A stretch of 64,000 bases of DNA, from positions 62,001 through 126,000 of the forward strand of contig NZ_PYBV01000030.1 in the NCBI RefSeq assembly GCF_003205615.1. The letters run 5' to 3'. This document shows, piece by piece, positions 44,853 to 53,578 of this stretch; positions within the stretch are counted from its first letter, which is position 1; every line of letters starts with the position of its first letter. Source of the DNA: Micromonospora arborensis (GTDB lineage Bacteria; Actinomycetota; Actinomycetes; Mycobacteriales; Micromonosporaceae). Below the pieces are notes generated by a model. It was not told where the DNA came from. It searched no databases and saw nothing but the letters and a program-made list of their open reading frames with translations. The position numbers and the translations under genes were made by a program.

Positions 44853-44878
44853 CGGGGCCGACAGAGCCGTCGGCCCCG
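44853..44878. terminator. Terminator hairpin between convergent genes
   Basis: 10-bp stem CGGGGCCGAC/GTCGGCCCCG with loop AGAGCC, just after the hydrolase and just before the end of the opposing broken secreted-protein gene. Confidence 0.75.
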
Positions 44879-44887
44879 AACGCCGTC

Positions 44888-45498
44888 TCACCCGGCGAAG
44901 TTCGCGTCCACGACCGTGTAACCACCCGCCCGGACGGTGTGGAACGGTGCCGGAGCCATGCATCGCCGAAGCTCGGGATCGTCGGGCCGTCCGGGCACGT
45001 CCCGCAGCTGTGGGCCGGACCAGCCAACCCGGTCGAAGTGCCCCCTGCCGTTGTCCGCGACGCTGAAGCCGAAGCGTTGCTTCATCCACCCGATCTCCCG
45101 GCTCATCGGGTCGGCGTCGACGACCTCTCCGGTAACGGTGGCGACCCGGCCGCCCGTGACGACACAGTCGACTTTGATCTCCGCCCAGATCGTCACGGCC
45201 CGCCCGGTGCGTTCGGAGCGTGGTGAGAGATTCGCGCCGTGCCGCGGGCGAGACCGTTCATCGGGTTGGCCGTTCCCGGTGGGTAGGTGACGGTGGCGTC
45301 CACGGAGAACTGCACGACGTGGAGCGGATCCTCGTAGTTCAGGCGCCCCCAACCCCGCACGCTCCCGACGCTGGCAGTCTCCCGTGCGGCGGGTCCTTCG
45401 GTCGTCGCGTTCGCCGCGCCGCCCACGGCGGCAGCACCCATCGTGGTGGCCAGGGCCGCGACTGCGGTCAATGCCACGCGGCGGATCACTTTCCTCAT
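44888..45498 (-). pseudogene. Secreted protein gene broken by a one-base frameshift
   Basis: From ATG 45498 (GGGGAG upstream) the frame gives a signal peptide ([20 protein letters not shown]..., cut after AANA) and [23 protein letters not shown]...GTARISHH, ending at TGA 45195. The same protein continues in the next frame: [25 protein letters not shown] to APFHTVRAGGYTVVDANFAG, ending at 44888. Together they match a secreted actinobacterial family with the pattern FSVDAR..GHVxFSH...VDCLxVxGxxATVTGxV..GD(Y/F)TV. The span is 611 bases; adding one base restores 204 codons. The shift lies in GGGCGGGCC near 45196-45203. Either a recent pseudogene or a sequencing error. Confidence 0.85.
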
Positions 45499-45732
45499 CC
45501 GATTCTCCCCTGTTGCTGCGGCGCTGTGCCGCGCCGCGATGAGGTCAACCATCGGACTCACCACACGCCTGCCACCTCCCTCGACGCGGCGAACGCCTTC
45601 CCGCCAGGGGGTGAATTCGACGTCGCCACCATCGAACAAGTGGCCGCCCTCGTCGGCGTCGACCCGCTAGGGTGACGCGGCGACGTCGTGGCAATCGTGA
45701 GTGCTGCTCAGCAGGTCACGGGGGAGGATCCA

Positions 45733-46314
45733 ATGAAGAATCTCAGTCACAAGCCGACCCTGACCGGACGCCTGGTCACGTTGCGGCCCCTGACCGCCGA
45801 TGACGCCGAGACCATGAGCGCGATCATGGCCGATCCCGAGGTGGCCCGTCTCACCGGCAGTGTCAGCAACAGCGCGGACCTTGGAGAGGCCCCACCGCTG
45901 GAGAGCAGCCGCGCCTGGTACGGCTCACGGGCCGCCGCCGATGACCGGCTGGACCTGGGCGTCGTGGACCAGGCCACCGGCCGCCTCGTCGGCGAGGTTG
46001 TCCTCAACTGTTGGGACCCCGATGCCCGCAGCGTCAGCTTTCGTACCCTCGTCGGGCCGGAGGGCCGCGGTCGCGGCCTGGGCAGCGAAGCCACCCGGTT
46101 GCTGGTCGGCTACGCCTTCGACCAGCTCGGGATGCACCGGGTCGGGCTCGAGGTCTTCGACTTCAACCCCCGCGCCCGTCACGTCTACGAAAAGATCGGC
46201 TTCGTGCACGAAGGCACCCGCCGCCACGCCCTGTGCTTTGACGGCGACTGGATCGACGCCCACGACATGTCCATCCTCGAACACGAGTGGGCCGCCCACC
46301 GCGGCAACCCCTGA
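45733..46314 (+). CDS. GNAT-family N-acetyltransferase, RimJ/RimL-like
   Basis: 193 residues from ATG 45733; GGGGGAGGA lies about 7 bases upstream, so the earlier GTG at 45688 is rejected. GNAT motif A is seen at GPEGRGRGLGSEATRLLVGYAF, followed by HRVGLEVFDFNPRARHVYEKIGF, typical of ribosomal-protein or small-molecule acetyltransferases using acetyl-CoA. Stands alone; its end converges with the copper operon. Confidence 0.92.
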   Translation: MKNLSHKPTLTGRLVTLRPLTADDAETMSAIMADPEVARLTGSVSNSADLGEAPPLESSRAWYGSRAAADDRLDLGVVDQATGRLVGEVVLNCWDPDARSVSFRTLVGPEGRGRGLGSEATRLLVGYAFDQLGMHRVGLEVFDFNPRARHVYEKIGFVHEGTRRHALCFDGDWIDAHDMSILEHEWAAHRGNP

Positions 46315-46448
46315 CGGCACCGACCTGCCGGATCGGTCCGGCTCGTCGTCCTGCTGACGCGGTCGATGGGCAAACGCTCGTACGCGTGGAACGCGGCGTT
46401 CGGAAAGTCCTGGTCGCGCAGGCAGCGCGACCCGGCACCGACGGGGCG

Positions 46449-47918
46449 TCAGTTGCCGGCAGGTGCCGGGGAGGTGGGGGCCGCCGCAGACCCTCGACGT
46501 CGTGACCACGCCCCCACCACGACGTCGATGACGAGGAAGGCCAGCAGGGTGAGCCCGAACAGCGGCAGCGCCCAGCCGATCGCCGCAGTCACGGGTACGC
46601 CGATCAGCAGCGCCCAGAGCGGCAGGCCGCGCAGGACGCCGCGGGCCGGTGGGGTGCCGGCGAGGGCACGGCGGTCGCCGCGGGTGGGTCGGCGCTGCCA
46701 CCACATGCGGTAGCCCCAGACGATGACGCAGAGCAGCCCGAGGGCGAGCGCGGCGAGCAGGATCTGGTTGGCCAGGCCGAACAGCAGACCCATGTGGGCC
46801 TGGACGCCGAGGCCGCTGAGTTTGGCCAGCAGGGGCCAGTCGGTGAAGTCGCTGCGGTCGGTGATCGTGTTGGTGGCCGGGTCGACGGCGACGCGGTCCT
46901 TGGCGATCGGCCACGTGTTGTCGGTCTGCGTGACGGTCCAGGCCGAGCCGGGCGCGGTCGCCGGGGCGATCTCGACCGGGCCGGAGAGGCCCGCGTCGCG
47001 TGCGACCGTCAGAACACGGTCGAAGGCCGCCGATTCGACCAACCCGCCCGCCCCGGCGTCACCGTGGTGGTGGTTGCCGCCGTCGGTTCCGGCCGGGACG
47101 GCGGCGAGGCTCGTGGAGATCACCGGAGTGCGAGCGTCGAGCGCGTCGAGGCCGGCGCTGAAGTTCGCCCCGGCATAGCGGGACCAGGTCAACCCGGTCG
47201 CGGAGAGGAAGAGCAGGCCGGCGGCGAGCCAGATGCCGGTGGTGGCGTGCCAGCCCCGGGTGCGGCGTACGCCTTTGCCGGCGGACAGATCCGGCACGAG
47301 CAGGTGTCGGGCGGTGGCACGAGCGGCGCTGCGGCGGCGCCACCACAGGATGACTCCACCGAGCGCGAGCACCCACAGCCAGCTGGCGGCCAGTTCGGAG
47401 TAGTGCTCGCCCACCGTGCCCAGGTGCAGGTGGCGGTGCAGGTCGTCCAGCCAGGTGGCGGCCGGCGTGGAGCCGAACCAGGTGGTGAGCTGCCCCTGGG
47501 ACTCGGCGGTGTACGGGTCGATGTAGACGGTGTGCTGTTTGTCGCCCAGCTCCGGCTGGGAGAACACCACCTTGGTGGTGTGGTCGCCGTCGCCGGGCTG
47601 CACGGCGGTGATGCTGCCGTCGGGGTGTGCGTTCCGGGCGGCGCCGATCTGCTCGGCCAGTGGTAGCGGACGCTCACCCACCTGGGCGACCGTCAACTGG
47701 TCTCCATAGAACATGTTGTCCAGTTGCGGGGTCGTGGTGTAGGCCAGACCGGTCAACGCGGCGACCACCAGGAACGGCGCGACGAGGACGCCGGCGTAGA
47801 AGTGCAGCCGGAGCAGCAGCGCGCCCAACGGTGCGGCCCGCCGCGACGGCCGGGAGGGTGCGTCACCGGCCGCGGCGGGCTCCGGCGTCGTCGTGCCGGA
47901 CAACTCGGTGAGAGACAT
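46449..47918 (-). CDS. PepSY-associated membrane protein
   Basis: 489 residues from ATG 47918; an upstream ATG at 47999 has GGGAG before it and would add a His-rich N terminus (HTNRPPTRHRHEHRP). The protein has four main membrane helices (LLLRLHFYAGVLVAPFLVVAAL; WLWVLALGGVILWW; TGIWLAAGLLFLSATGL; ILLAALALGLLCVIVWGY) and large outside loops with DDLHRHLHLG and a GGNHHHGD cluster. This is the PepSY_TM family (piuB-like), linked to iron or copper uptake and to periplasmic reductases. Last gene of the leftward copper operon, 270 bases after CopD-CtaG. Confidence 0.87.
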   Translation of the reverse strand: MSLTELSGTTTPEPAAAGDAPSRPSRRAAPLGALLLRLHFYAGVLVAPFLVVAALTGLAYTTTPQLDNMFYGDQLTVAQVGERPLPLAEQIGAARNAHPDGSITAVQPGDGDHTTKVVFSQPELGDKQHTVYIDPYTAESQGQLTTWFGSTPAATWLDDLHRHLHLGTVGEHYSELAASWLWVLALGGVILWWRRRSAARATARHLLVPDLSAGKGVRRTRGWHATTGIWLAAGLLFLSATGLTWSRYAGANFSAGLDALDARTPVISTSLAAVPAGTDGGNHHHGDAGAGGLVESAAFDRVLTVARDAGLSGPVEIAPATAPGSAWTVTQTDNTWPIAKDRVAVDPATNTITDRSDFTDWPLLAKLSGLGVQAHMGLLFGLANQILLAALALGLLCVIVWGYRMWWQRRPTRGDRRALAGTPPARGVLRGLPLWALLIGVPVTAAIGWALPLFGLTLLAFLVIDVVVGAWSRRRGSAAAPTSPAPAGN

Positions 47919-48188
47919 GATCGTCCGATCGGGTCGTCGGGTCGCGCCCGACGGTCGGTGCTCGTGTCGGTGGCGCGTCGGCGGGCGGTTCGTGTGCATC
48001 AGCTCCCGCTTGATGGGGTAGTCGGGAGGATGTGCCGCGCGGTTCCCGCGAACGTGCCGGTGCCAGGCGCGGGTCCGAGCCGGCCCGCCGTCACGTGCAC
48101 CACGTGCGCGCCGGCGGACAACCCGACCCGCCGGCCGGCCTGACAGAGCGTCCGCCACGCGCGACGGGGCTGCGGCGGACGCCCCTGT
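47919..48188. other. Gap inside the copper gene set
   Basis: 270 bases between CopD-CtaG and the PepSY gene. It contains two CACGTG palindromes at 48092 and 48101 and GC-rich short repeats, but no gene I can support. It could carry a separate promoter for the PepSY gene. Confidence 0.4.
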
Positions 48189-50315
48189 TCAGGCCTCGGG
48201 GAGCCCGGGAGCCGCCGTTCGTCGCGAGTCTTCGGCGCTCTGCCCCGCAGCGGCGAGGAACGCGTTGTAGCGGGCGAGGTCGTCATCCTCGCCCGTGGCG
48301 TCGGCCCGGTCGGCGGCCCGGTCGAGGCGGGCCTGTTCGCGCTTGTCGGCCCGGATCCACTGACGAACCAGAATGATCATGATGAGGACGGCGGGAATCT
48401 CCCCGAACGCCCAGGCGATGCCGGCGCCGAGCCTTTGGTCGTCGAGCAACGACGACGCCCAGGCAGGGTGCACAGAGATGTACCAGTCGGGCGCGAGCAC
48501 GGTGGTGGTCTGCATGAGGACCAGGCCGAAGAAGCCGTGCGCCATCATCGACGCGAGATGGATGGTCACGAGCAGGGGATGGGGGAGGCGTCGACGGCCC
48601 GGGTCGACGCCGATGAGCACCCAGCACATCAGGTAGCCGGCGACCACGAAGTGGGTGAGCATCGCCAGGTGACCGAGGTGCGAGCGCATCAGGACACCGA
48701 GCAGGTCGCTGAAGTACAGGCCGAACAGGCTGGCGGAGTAGATGCCGAGCGCGACCAGGGGGTGCGTGAGCAGCCTGGTCGGCCGGCTGCGCACCGCGAT
48801 GAGCAGCCATTCCCGGGCGCCGCGTACCTGCGGGTCGCCCGGTCGGCGAAGGGTGCGGAGAGCGAGCGTGACCGGTGCGCCGCCGACGAGCAGGATCGGC
48901 ACCACCATCGACAGCACCATGTGCTGGGCCATGTGCGCGCTGAACAGCACGTAGGCGTAGCGGGCGACGCCGAGGTTGGTGGCCGCGGCCAGCAGCAGCA
49001 TCCCGCCGACCCAGCTCGCCGTCCGGGCCGCCGGCCACCGGTGCCCGCCGGCGTGCAGTCGCCGCACGCCGCCCAGGTACCCGCCGATTCCGAGGACGCA
49101 GAGGGTCAGGAAGAACATGTCCGGCAGCGGTTGCCCCAGCAGGTTGGCGGGCGTGGGTGCGGCGGGCATCGGGAAGCCGAGCAACTCGGTGATCGGGTCG
49201 GCCTCGGCGCTGGAGACGGCGTCGGGGGTAGGGCTGCGGGACAGCGCCACCGCCAGTCCCACGGTGGCGGCGAACACCATCAGCTCCCCGGCGGCCAACC
49301 GTCCGAAGGCATGCCGTTGGCCGGCGCGCAGGGCGGGCAGGGTACGGGAGCGGTGTGCCGCGCCGGCGGCGCCGAGGATCAGCAGGGCGGCGAGTTTGCC
49401 GACGACCAGCCAGCCGTAGCGGGAGTGCCAGAGCTGCTCGACCGCGCCGAGTCGCACGGCGGCATTGGCAGCGCCGCTGACCGTCACCGCGACGAAGCAG
49501 CCCAGCGCGAGGCGGCTGTACCGGGCGACGGCATCGGCCAGCAGCCGGCCGCGTCGCACCATCAGCAGGGCGACGAGCCCGCCGATCCACATGGCGGCGG
49601 CGAGGATGTGCAGGGCCAGGCTGGTGACCGCGATCTGGTGGTTACCAGCCCCGGCAGCGTGGCCGGTGAAGGCCGGGGGCAGCACCGCCACGGACGCCAG
49701 GACCGCGACGGCCGCCGCGAGCCCGCGGGACACACCAGCGCGCGACAGGAGAGCCACCGCCAGCGCCAACCCTGCCTGCAACGCGAGGGACTGCCCCTGG
49801 GCGATGCTCGTGGCGAAGCTGACCACTGTCGAGGGTCTGAGCGTGTCCAGGGGCTGCCCGAGCAGGTCGGACACCGTCAGCACCAGCAGCGACAGGGCCG
49901 CCACCGCCCATCCGACCGCCGCGACACTCGCGCGCCGCAGGAGCAGATAGCCGTGCGGCGAGACGCTGCGTTCGTCGCCAGGCAGCAGGAAGGCGGCGGT
50001 CACCAGCATCCCGACGGTGACGGTGGCCAGGCCGTCGGAGAGCAGCCGGACCGCTGGCAGCGCCCAGCCCGTCGTCGGTCCCGCGTCGGGCAGTCCCGGG
50101 ATCGCGGCCGCGAGGGCGCCGCCGAGCCGCAGGCCGAGCAGCAGCAGGGCGACCCCCGACAGGACGGCGGCCACCGCGATCAACCAGCCGGACCTCCCTG
50201 CGCCTGCGCGTCGAGCGGTGCTCCGCGCTCGGGCGGTTGCTGGCGCGGCCGTCACGATCGTGGAGGCACTGCCGGGGCTCTCGGCGGCGAGCTGCCGCGG
50301 ATCTGTGTCGGACAC
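48189..50315 (-). CDS. copD: CopD copper-transport domain fused to a CtaG-type cytochrome oxidase assembly protein
   Basis: 708 residues from GTG 50315. The first half (about 45-340) is the CopD family: many helices with LALHILAAAMWIGGLVALL and SRYGWLVVGKLAALLILG. The second half (about 390-670) is the caa3-type oxidase assembly factor CtaG: YVLFSAHMAQHMVLSMVVPILLVGGAP, FVVAGYLMCWVLIG and HLASMMAHGFFGLVLM with its conserved His residues. Such fusions are common in actinomycetes; they move copper across the membrane and supply oxidase CuB. It lies 41 bases after copC, in one operon. Confidence 0.92.
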   Translation of the reverse strand: MSDTDPRQLAAESPGSASTIVTAAPATARARSTARRAGAGRSGWLIAVAAVLSGVALLLLGLRLGGALAAAIPGLPDAGPTTGWALPAVRLLSDGLATVTVGMLVTAAFLLPGDERSVSPHGYLLLRRASVAAVGWAVAALSLLVLTVSDLLGQPLDTLRPSTVVSFATSIAQGQSLALQAGLALAVALLSRAGVSRGLAAAVAVLASVAVLPPAFTGHAAGAGNHQIAVTSLALHILAAAMWIGGLVALLMVRRGRLLADAVARYSRLALGCFVAVTVSGAANAAVRLGAVEQLWHSRYGWLVVGKLAALLILGAAGAAHRSRTLPALRAGQRHAFGRLAAGELMVFAATVGLAVALSRSPTPDAVSSAEADPITELLGFPMPAAPTPANLLGQPLPDMFFLTLCVLGIGGYLGGVRRLHAGGHRWPAARTASWVGGMLLLAAATNLGVARYAYVLFSAHMAQHMVLSMVVPILLVGGAPVTLALRTLRRPGDPQVRGAREWLLIAVRSRPTRLLTHPLVALGIYSASLFGLYFSDLLGVLMRSHLGHLAMLTHFVVAGYLMCWVLIGVDPGRRRLPHPLLVTIHLASMMAHGFFGLVLMQTTTVLAPDWYISVHPAWASSLLDDQRLGAGIAWAFGEIPAVLIMIILVRQWIRADKREQARLDRAADRADATGEDDDLARYNAFLAAAGQSAEDSRRTAAPGLPEA

Positions 50316-50356
50316 GTGTTGACCTTGACTCTGAGGTGATGAGCGGGCAGCGCGGA

Positions 50357-50920
50357 TTACGGTCGGCGTCGAGCCGACCGCCGCCACAGCAGGCTGGTCG
50401 CCACCACGGCGAGGCCGGCCAGCGCGCCGCCGCCCACGAGGACACCGGCCGCCGGACGGCGATCGGGCTCCGCAGCCGCGGCGGCCGATGGGCTGGCCCC
50501 TTGGGCGGTCGTGCTGGTCGGCGCTGCGGCCACCGAAGGGTCGGCCACCGTGAAGGGATAAGACCCCTGGACCGGGTGCCCGTCGACGGAGACCACCCGG
50601 TAGGCGACCGTGTACGTGCCGTTCGGCAGGGTGACGCTCACCTTGACTGTGCTCCTCGCCCCGGCGACCACCGGGTCGCCCGTCGGGACCTTCCGCTTGG
50701 CGGCGTCGGTGAGCACGATGGTGGTGAACGTGGGATCGAGCCGCTGCAGGAATTCGAGCGTGAGCTCGCTCGGCGCGCTGGGCAGGGTCGCGTCCTTGGC
50801 CGGTGACGCGGACCTGAGCGAGTTGTGCGCCCACGCCGGGCCAGCCGGGACGACGAACAGTGCCACCAGGGCGGCGAGCACCGCGACGAGGAGCCGGACC
50901 GCGCGGGAACGAGACAACAT
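50357..50920 (-). CDS. copC: CopC-family copper-binding protein with C-terminal anchor
   Basis: 187 residues from ATG 50920 (GGAGGG about 9 bases upstream). ATG 50950, which overlaps the DyP stop as ATGA, is an alternative adding 10 residues. A signal peptide ends at PAWA, so the mature protein begins HNSLRSASPA, with the N-terminal His that binds Cu(II) in CopC. LTLEFLQRLDP, VPNGTYTVAYRVVSVDGHPVQGSY-type strands complete the CopC beta-barrel. A Ser/Ala linker leads to one membrane helix (GVLVGGGALAGLAVVATSLLW). It hands copper to CopD outside the membrane. Confidence 0.93.
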   Translation of the reverse strand: MLSRSRAVRLLVAVLAALVALFVVPAGPAWAHNSLRSASPAKDATLPSAPSELTLEFLQRLDPTFTTIVLTDAAKRKVPTGDPVVAGARSTVKVSVTLPNGTYTVAYRVVSVDGHPVQGSYPFTVADPSVAAAPTSTTAQGASPSAAAAAEPDRRPAAGVLVGGGALAGLAVVATSLLWRRSARRRP

Positions 50921-50946
50921 GGTGAGCGACCCTCCGGTGGGCTGGT

Positions 50947-52188
50947 TCATCCGAGCACCTGTTCGCCGATCCAACCGCCGGGCCGGCAGCCGGGCGGGAT
51001 GGCGAAGACAGCGGATCCGATCGGGGTGGTCCATTCGTTGAGCAGGTCCCGCTCGGCCAACCGACGCTGGATGGGGAGGAACTGTCGGGTGATGTCGGCC
51101 TGGTACGAGGTGAAGATCAGGCCGCTGTCGGCGTGGCCCTCCGCTGTCGGAGCGCCGTCGTAGTTGTAGGGCCGGCGCAGGATCTTCAGCCGGTCGTCGG
51201 TGACGTGCGCCCGGGTGAGGTGGGAGAAGTCCGGGATGACGGTGAGGCCGTCCGGGCCGGTGGCGGCGAAGTCGGGTACGTCGTGTTCGGCGGCGCCGGT
51301 CAGGGGTGCGCCGGTGTCGAGGCGCCGGCCGCTGGCGAGTTCACGGTCGGCGCGGCCGAGCAGGTCCCACGTCTCCAGGTTCATGCTGATGCGCCGTACG
51401 ACCAGGGTGGTGCTGTCGCGCAGCCACGCGGGGCCGTCGGGTACCCAGACGGCGGCGTCCATCGGCGTCCCGGAGCGGGGGTTGGCGGTGCCGTCGAGCT
51501 GCCCGAACAGGTTGCGTTGGGTGCGGCCGCCGGGCTCGACGCCGGGGCTGCGGCGAAAGCCCTGCTGGACCCACCGGACGGTGGCGAAGGGTCGGCTGTC
51601 CTTGAGCAGGACCCGTTGGGCGTGCGCGACGGTCATCGGGTCGTCGGCGCAGATCTGCAGGAGCAGGTCACCGCCGGACCAGGCCGGCTGGAGTCGATCG
51701 ATGCGGAACGAGGGCAGCGCGGCCAGGGATGCCGGCCGCCGGTCGTCGACGCCGGCCGCCCGGTACAGGCCCGGGCCGAAGCCGAACGTCACGGTCAGTC
51801 GTGCCGGCAGCAGGCCGAGTTCGGCCTCGGTGTCGGCCAGGGCGGGCTGGCCCTGGGTGAGACGGGCCGCGTCGCCGGTCAGCAGCCGCAGCATCCGACC
51901 CGCCGCGATCCGCTCGACGCCGGCGCGGAGAGTGAGCGCCACGAACGACGCGTGGGCCTGCGGTTCGGTGGCGACGCCGGCCTGCCGGGGCCCATGGAAC
52001 GGCTCGACCGTGCTGCCGACGGCGGCGACGGGGACGGCCGCGGGCAGCCGGTCGTCGCGGTCCTCGGCCTGCTTGTCGACGAACGCGGTGACGCCGGCGA
52101 CACCGGCGAGCGCGCCCCCGGCGGCGAGTGCACCGCCGGTGAGCAGGCCACGCCTGCGCACCGGACGGGATGCGGGTTCCGGGGTCAT
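50947..52188 (-). CDS. Tat-exported DyP-type haem peroxidase
   Basis: 413 residues. Tat signal VRRRGLLTGGALAAGGALAG. The DyP fold is shown by the GxxDG motif in NLFGQLDGTANP, the SYQADITRQFLPIQRRLAE end region and a conserved Arg in TTLVVRRISMN; the proximal His lies in the C-terminal part. Its ATG overlaps the PCuAC stop (ATGA). In Streptomyces lividans a comparable protein (DtpA) works with copper chaperones in the maturation or function of the GlxA copper-radical oxidase. The same role is likely here, although no GlxA gene is in the window. Confidence 0.92.
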   Translation of the reverse strand: MTPEPASRPVRRRGLLTGGALAAGGALAGVAGVTAFVDKQAEDRDDRLPAAVPVAAVGSTVEPFHGPRQAGVATEPQAHASFVALTLRAGVERIAAGRMLRLLTGDAARLTQGQPALADTEAELGLLPARLTVTFGFGPGLYRAAGVDDRRPASLAALPSFRIDRLQPAWSGGDLLLQICADDPMTVAHAQRVLLKDSRPFATVRWVQQGFRRSPGVEPGGRTQRNLFGQLDGTANPRSGTPMDAAVWVPDGPAWLRDSTTLVVRRISMNLETWDLLGRADRELASGRRLDTGAPLTGAAEHDVPDFAATGPDGLTVIPDFSHLTRAHVTDDRLKILRRPYNYDGAPTAEGHADSGLIFTSYQADITRQFLPIQRRLAERDLLNEWTTPIGSAVFAIPPGCRPGGWIGEQVLG

Positions 52189-52769
52189 GCGGTCGGGCTC
52201 ATGCTCATTCCCGGCGTCGGGCTCGCCCCGTGGCCGGGCGCGTAGCTCTCCTGGGCGCCGGTGAACGGCTTGGCCACCGCGGTGAACGTCTGGGTCCTGC
52301 TGTCGGCGAAGGTGAGGGTGAAGGTCAACTCGTCGCCGGGCCGCACCGGCTGCTTCACGTCCATCAGCATCAGGTGGTCGCCGCCCGGCTCCAGCACCTG
52401 GGTGCTCTTCGCCCTGATCACGATGCCGCCCGGCTTGGCCTGCATGACCATCTTTCCGTCCTTCATGATCATCTCATGCAGTTCCATGGGGGACACGTCG
52501 GTGGACGCGCCCGTGATGGTGACGTCGGTCTCGCCGTCGTTGACCAGCGTGCCGAACGCCGCGGTCATGCCCTTGTCGGCGGCCTTCACCCACGGGTCCC
52601 GGATGCCGACCACGCCGGTGGCGACGCTCGCCGACGCCGACGGGCTCGCGGTGGCGGACGACGCGGTGTCCGACGGTCCGCAGCCGCCGACACCGACAGC
52701 CAGGAGGGCGGCGGTGGCGAGCAGAGCGGCCGGGCGGCGACGTGCGCCGGCCTGTGTGGTGCTGGGCAT
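52185..52769 (-). CDS. PCuAC-type periplasmic copper chaperone, lipoprotein
   Basis: 194 residues from ATG 52769 (AAGGGA 7 bases upstream). Lipobox AVGVGGC anchors it to the membrane. The PCuAC copper(I) site is visible as PMELHEMIMKDGKMVM, followed by EPGGDHLMLMD, i.e. the His/Met ligands of the HxnMx21HxM pattern. A Met/His-rich tail (PGHGASPTPGMSMSP) may also bind copper. It delivers Cu(I) to the oxidase CuA site or to CopC/CopD partners. Second gene of the operon, after a 99-base gap. Confidence 0.93.
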   Translation of the reverse strand: MPSTTQAGARRRPAALLATAALLAVGVGGCGPSDTASSATASPSASASVATGVVGIRDPWVKAADKGMTAAFGTLVNDGETDVTITGASTDVSPMELHEMIMKDGKMVMQAKPGGIVIRAKSTQVLEPGGDHLMLMDVKQPVRPGDELTFTLTFADSRTQTFTAVAKPFTGAQESYAPGHGASPTPGMSMSPTA

Positions 52770-52868
52770 GAACGGTCCCTTCGGCAACGGAGCTGGCGTC
52801 AGGATGGTCGGTGCCACCAGGGGAAAAGTTCCGGTGCCGCCGATCGGACCCCGCGCAGACCCCTCGCC

Positions 52869-53195
52869 TCAGGGCAGGTTGATCGTGTATTCGGCGGTGT
52901 GCACCTTCCCGCCAACCGGGAAGTCGAAGAACGCCCGGTACCGGCCGGAGCTCGGAACGGTCAGCCAGAACTTGACGGTTCCGTCGACCAGTTCCGGCTC
53001 GGGGTGGACGTGCACGTAGCCGAGGTCACCCTCGCGGACCACGACCAGGTGCCCGTACGCGCCCAGGTACCGCTCCAGTTGCGCCGACTCCGCCGTGCCG
53101 GCGCGGTTGACCTGGAACTGCACTGGTGCCGTCACCGCCACCGTCGGCGCGGCTGGGGATCGATCTTCGTGTGCGGGCGTGGTCCGCTCGGCCAC
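52869..53195 (-). CDS. Short copper-operon protein, probably N-terminally truncated
   Basis: 108 residues with a GTG start at 53195. The whole length corresponds to the C-terminal domain of larger exported actinobacterial proteins of copper operons: YLGAYGHLVVVREGDLGYVHVHPEPE and GRYRAFFDFPVGGKVHTAEYTINL, where His residues could bind metal. The usual N-terminal half and signal peptide are missing, and upstream sequence in this frame is not coding-like. Either a shortened cytosolic version or a decayed gene. First gene of the leftward operon, back to back with the cobalamin riboswitch. Confidence 0.7.
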   Translation of the reverse strand: MAERTTPAHEDRSPAAPTVAVTAPVQFQVNRAGTAESAQLERYLGAYGHLVVVREGDLGYVHVHPEPELVDGTVKFWLTVPSSGRYRAFFDFPVGGKVHTAEYTINLP

Positions 53196-53246
53196 GAGGC
53201 ACGCCGGCCGGCTGGGCAGCCTCGCTGACCAGCTATGCTTCCCGGC

Positions 53247-53439
53247 GGCGCTGGTTCGCCCGGTCGGATGCCGATCGGGCGTCGCAAGAGGGAATCCGGT
53301 GGAAATCCGGGGCTGCCCCGCAGCGGTGAGTGGGAACGACAGCCGTCATCAGCACTGGGCAGTGGCCCGGGAAGCGACGGCCAGTAGGAGATCGGCGTGC
53401 AGCCGGTCCGGCCCGCGAGTCCGAAGACCTGCCGGTGCC
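53247..53439 (+). ncRNA. Cobalamin riboswitch
   Basis: P1 closes between GGCGCTGG (53247-53254) and CCGGTGCC (53432-53439) with two G-U pairs. The conserved core GGAATCCGGTGGAAATCCGG, then GCTGCCCCGCAGCGGTGA, and the B12 box GAAGACCTGCC are all present in the correct order and spacing for the adenosylcobalamin/methylcobalamin riboswitch family. It is oriented toward the thioesterase gene, which starts 139 bases later. A 6-bp hairpin (CCACGC-ATCT-GCGTGG, 53498-53513) in between could be part of the switching element. It should lower expression when B12 is plentiful. Confidence 0.93.
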
Positions 53440-53497
53440 GCGTACACAACCGTGTGCGCCGCCGTCGGCCTCGCGGGTGGGTTGAGCGGGTGACCTG

Positions 53498-53513
53498 CCA
53501 CGCATCTGCGTGG
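53498..53513 (+). promoter_or_regulatory. Hairpin downstream of the riboswitch (possible expression platform)
   Basis: CCACGC-ATCT-GCGTGG is a perfect 6-bp stem, preceded by ACCTGCCA, which repeats part of the B12 box. It lies between the riboswitch and the gene. No T tract follows, so translation control or Rho action is more likely than intrinsic termination. Confidence 0.5.
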
Positions 53514-53578
53514 GTGAGTCCTCGTCAGCGTGCGTCCGCGTTCCGGTGGTGTGGTTTCCCGAGGGACGGACTACCGCT

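Noticed and set aside
48092..48106. Two CACGTG palindromes as regulator sites
   Set aside because: Six-base palindromes are frequent in this GC-rich DNA and they do not form a longer symmetric motif; mentioned only as part of the gap.
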